Assembly: GCF_040807025.1 (NCBI RefSeq)
Contig: NC_090982.1
Coordinates: forward strand, 54,235,612-54,299,611
Origin: Struthio camelus
Lineage: Eukaryota > Chordata > Aves > Struthioniformes > Struthionidae
Length of the DNA: 64,000 bases
Reading direction: 5' to 3'
Part shown: positions 61,745-64,000 of the stretch, piece after piece
How positions within the stretch are numbered: position 1 is the first letter of the stretch
Layout: the number at the start of each line of letters is the position of its first letter
Notes under the pieces: model-generated
Database searches by the model: none
Told to the model about the DNA's origin: nothing
What the model saw: the letters and a program-made list of their open reading frames with translations, nothing else
Program-made: the position numbers and the translations under genes

Positions 61745-64000
61745 AACCTCTCCACCCCCTTCTCTTCTTTGGGATACTTTAAAGCACGCTCCACTAGAAG
61801 AAAGGCTGTCCAGTCTCAGTCGGGGGTGAAGTAAAGAGAGAATAAAACAAAAAGCAACTCAGTTCAATTCAGTAAGCTTCAATGAAGCTGGTATATTTAA
61901 TGTGAGCCCAGGGTTAGCCTACAGAATTGTGGCAGAATGCAATATTCTCAACAAAAAAAGATGTGTTTAAAGTTGGGTAAGGCCCCATAAGGCTGTTGTT
62001 GGTGTTTAAGCAGTACACCAAGGTATTTAGCTCTAAGGGTTTCTAAACATTCCAGCTGAGAATAAAACGGCAGCTTTACAGTAGCTTCTTAAAGGTTTGG
62101 GGGGCTGGGAATGTTCCCTCCCCCTTGTATTGAAAAGTCAATAAACAGTAGGAAAGATCATGTCATAACAAAGATGAAGCCACCTATTATAGGGTATAGT
62201 GATGGCTAATAGCACTATCAGAAGGACTAATCCTATATATTAAACGGTGCAATTGTTATAATAATATCATGGTTATTAGAACACCCAAGTGCGAGACATC
62301 TTTCATTTTGTGCAACTTGAAAGCCATTACACATTATCCAACCTTCCCATGCCAGATGCTTGCTAAAATATGGCAACATATAATAAGGACGCCAGTGATA
62401 CGATCTGCAGGCTACATCCCAAACGCACTTTTGATACACATGTCTTATGTTTCATGGTATTTACTAAGCTACTTCAGGTAGTTTTACCCGGAGTTACACT
62501 CTTAAAAAGCTTCGCTCATACAAAACAATTATCTGTATATGCTGCCACTGATGTTTTACCACTGCAAAGTACTTTCAGGCCCACTTATTTAATTTAAAAA
62601 AAAAAAAAAAAGGCAGCACATTCATTTCAAAGGAATTCTGTGGAACAGGGCTGTAGGAAGCAGTCATGATGGTATAGATACTTTACGGAAACTTCAGTGC
62701 CCAGTTTGAATTCTGGCAAGCTTCCTGGGATTGGATCCAATTAACCTGATACGGACACCGGTTTTTCAAGCTTGCACACAGGTCTGACTCCAGCCTGTCA
62801 CGGCATCTGGGGTTACTTTGATGAGATGACAACTGTGGACCTTATTGTAACATCATGTACAGTGGGGGTAACTCAGATGATTTTGCCCCTTTCGGCACTG
62901 CTTTGGCAGGGAAGAACTTGTGTAACGTGGTGAGCCTGTTTTAAGAAATATTTAGTTACCTAAAGTCTCAGTCTCTTCCCTTTATGTAAGTCTAGATAGA
63001 CTCAGCTTATATGAATCCCATAGTTATAGGCACATGAATGTTTTAAATCTCAGTCTAGTTTACAATAATCAAAATTAAATAGTCATCCACAGTTGGTGTT
63101 ACAAGGGGAAGGGTTAAAACAACAAGGCACTCTATGTGGTGATAGTTCACATGAAAGTTTAAAAAAAATAGTAAGGGAGTTAGCAGAGAGCATGCACATT
63201 GGCTTGCAAGTACCAATTAACTGTCCTTGTTAGATAGGTAATTTATTCCACTCAGCAGCATCAAATATCAGACAAAAAGGTGGCCAAAACAGTAATTATC
63301 TTTGTGGAATTCAAAGACTTGAAAGCCATAATTCCTAAGAAATAAAAACAGAGTTCTTTTCATAGTCTACGCTTCATCTAAAGACTGTAATAAGAGCCAG
63401 GCCCTAGCTGTGACCCTTTACACTTCAAGGTGAAAAAGTAGGTTAAAGAAAGTAATGGCAATAATCACGGGGCTTTTCTACATAAAGCAGTCTCTGAGTG
63501 GAGGTCAAAGATCAAACACTCGGGGCACTACCTGCGTCACACAAAGATCTGCTCCACAATAGAAACGAAGAGCAAGACTGGCAGGAAAGAGCAATAAGGC
63601 TAATTCTAAAAATTAAGACTAATTCTAAAATTATTAGGAAAGGAAAGCAACAAAAAAACGTGGATTTCAAAAGTCTGTATTAGATTAAAAAAATTGCATC
63701 CATTCTCTCCTTGATTTTTTGGAAAAAAATAAGTGTGAGGACTTCCCTGCGCTTCACAGAAAGCTTCTATCAGAAATGAACGTTAAATTTTTCCGTTTCA
63801 TCTTCATCCCCACTTACTAGCTACAATCTTTTGCATGATCTGAAGGCGCCTTTAAATTCTTTTTTGAACTGGTTTGGATACTTTTACAAAGAATGAAATA
63901 TGTGCACCTCTCAGGTCTATTCTCTGTTTTTTTTTATTGTTATTAAATCTTTGGCTGATTCAGTTTTTTGTACCATAGCAAGTCAGATCCCCATTCTGAG
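61745..64000. other. Non-coding sequence, possible weak regulatory blocks
   Basis: The intervals 61850-62110 and 62690-62930 are repeat-free and enhancer-like in texture. The second contains a 12-base palindrome ATTGGATCCAAT (62730-62741) made of two opposed CCAAT words. An A16 run lies at 62596-62611. A direct repeat of CTAATTCTAAAA lies near 63599-63631. No gene is recognised up to the window end. Confidence 0.45.

Overview
This is vertebrate nuclear DNA, almost certainly from a bird or a close sauropsid relative. The best evidence is the interspersed repeats. A recognisable 3' tail of a CR1 retrotransposon (the dominant avian LINE) lies at 3327-3505 on the minus strand. Three older CR1 relics lie at about 31822-32290, 35760-36000 and 49600-50125. 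Several decayed MIR-type SINE fragments are also present. Repeats are sparse, base composition is AT-rich, CpG islands are absent and coding signal is absent. This fits a gene-poor bird macrochromosome segment, either a gene desert or a very large intron. I do not recognise the locus.

I find no protein-coding gene, tRNA, rRNA, CRISPR array or bacterial-type feature that I can support. The longest open frames (210 codons at 38194-38826 +, 190 codons at 17177-17749 -) match no family I know, and their lengths are close to what chance allows on two strands of 64 kb. The only exon-like object is a 178-base minus-strand segment (1548-1725) with strong-looking splice sites on both sides. It carries an in-frame stop in every frame, so it would be a non-coding, terminal or poison exon if real.

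Layout: 1-3.5 kb holds the exon candidate and the CR1 tail. 3.5-31.8 kb contains no CR1 that I can see and holds most of the candidate conserved or regulatory blocks (about 7.85, 9.8, 18.3-18.9, 19.0-19.8, 26.4-27.1, 28.3-28.9 and 29.2-29.5 kb), with a G-rich quadruplex-type motif at 18901-18930. 31.8-36.0 kb is a cluster of old repeats (CR1, MIR-type, CR1). 38.2-38.8 and 42.2-42.5 kb are two local GC-rich patches. 43.2-43.6 and 46.5-46.9 kb are further regulatory-looking blocks. 45.8-56.8 kb has scattered MIR-type pieces and one CR1 relic. The last 7 kb has an (ACT)n microsatellite, a C13 tract and unremarkable AT-rich sequence.

The regulatory calls rest on motif content and general look only (POU, SOX, TCF and homeodomain-type words, palindromes, lack of repeats). 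Conservation cannot be measured from one sequence, so they are hypotheses for alignment. I saw nothing that justifies claiming a new biological system.
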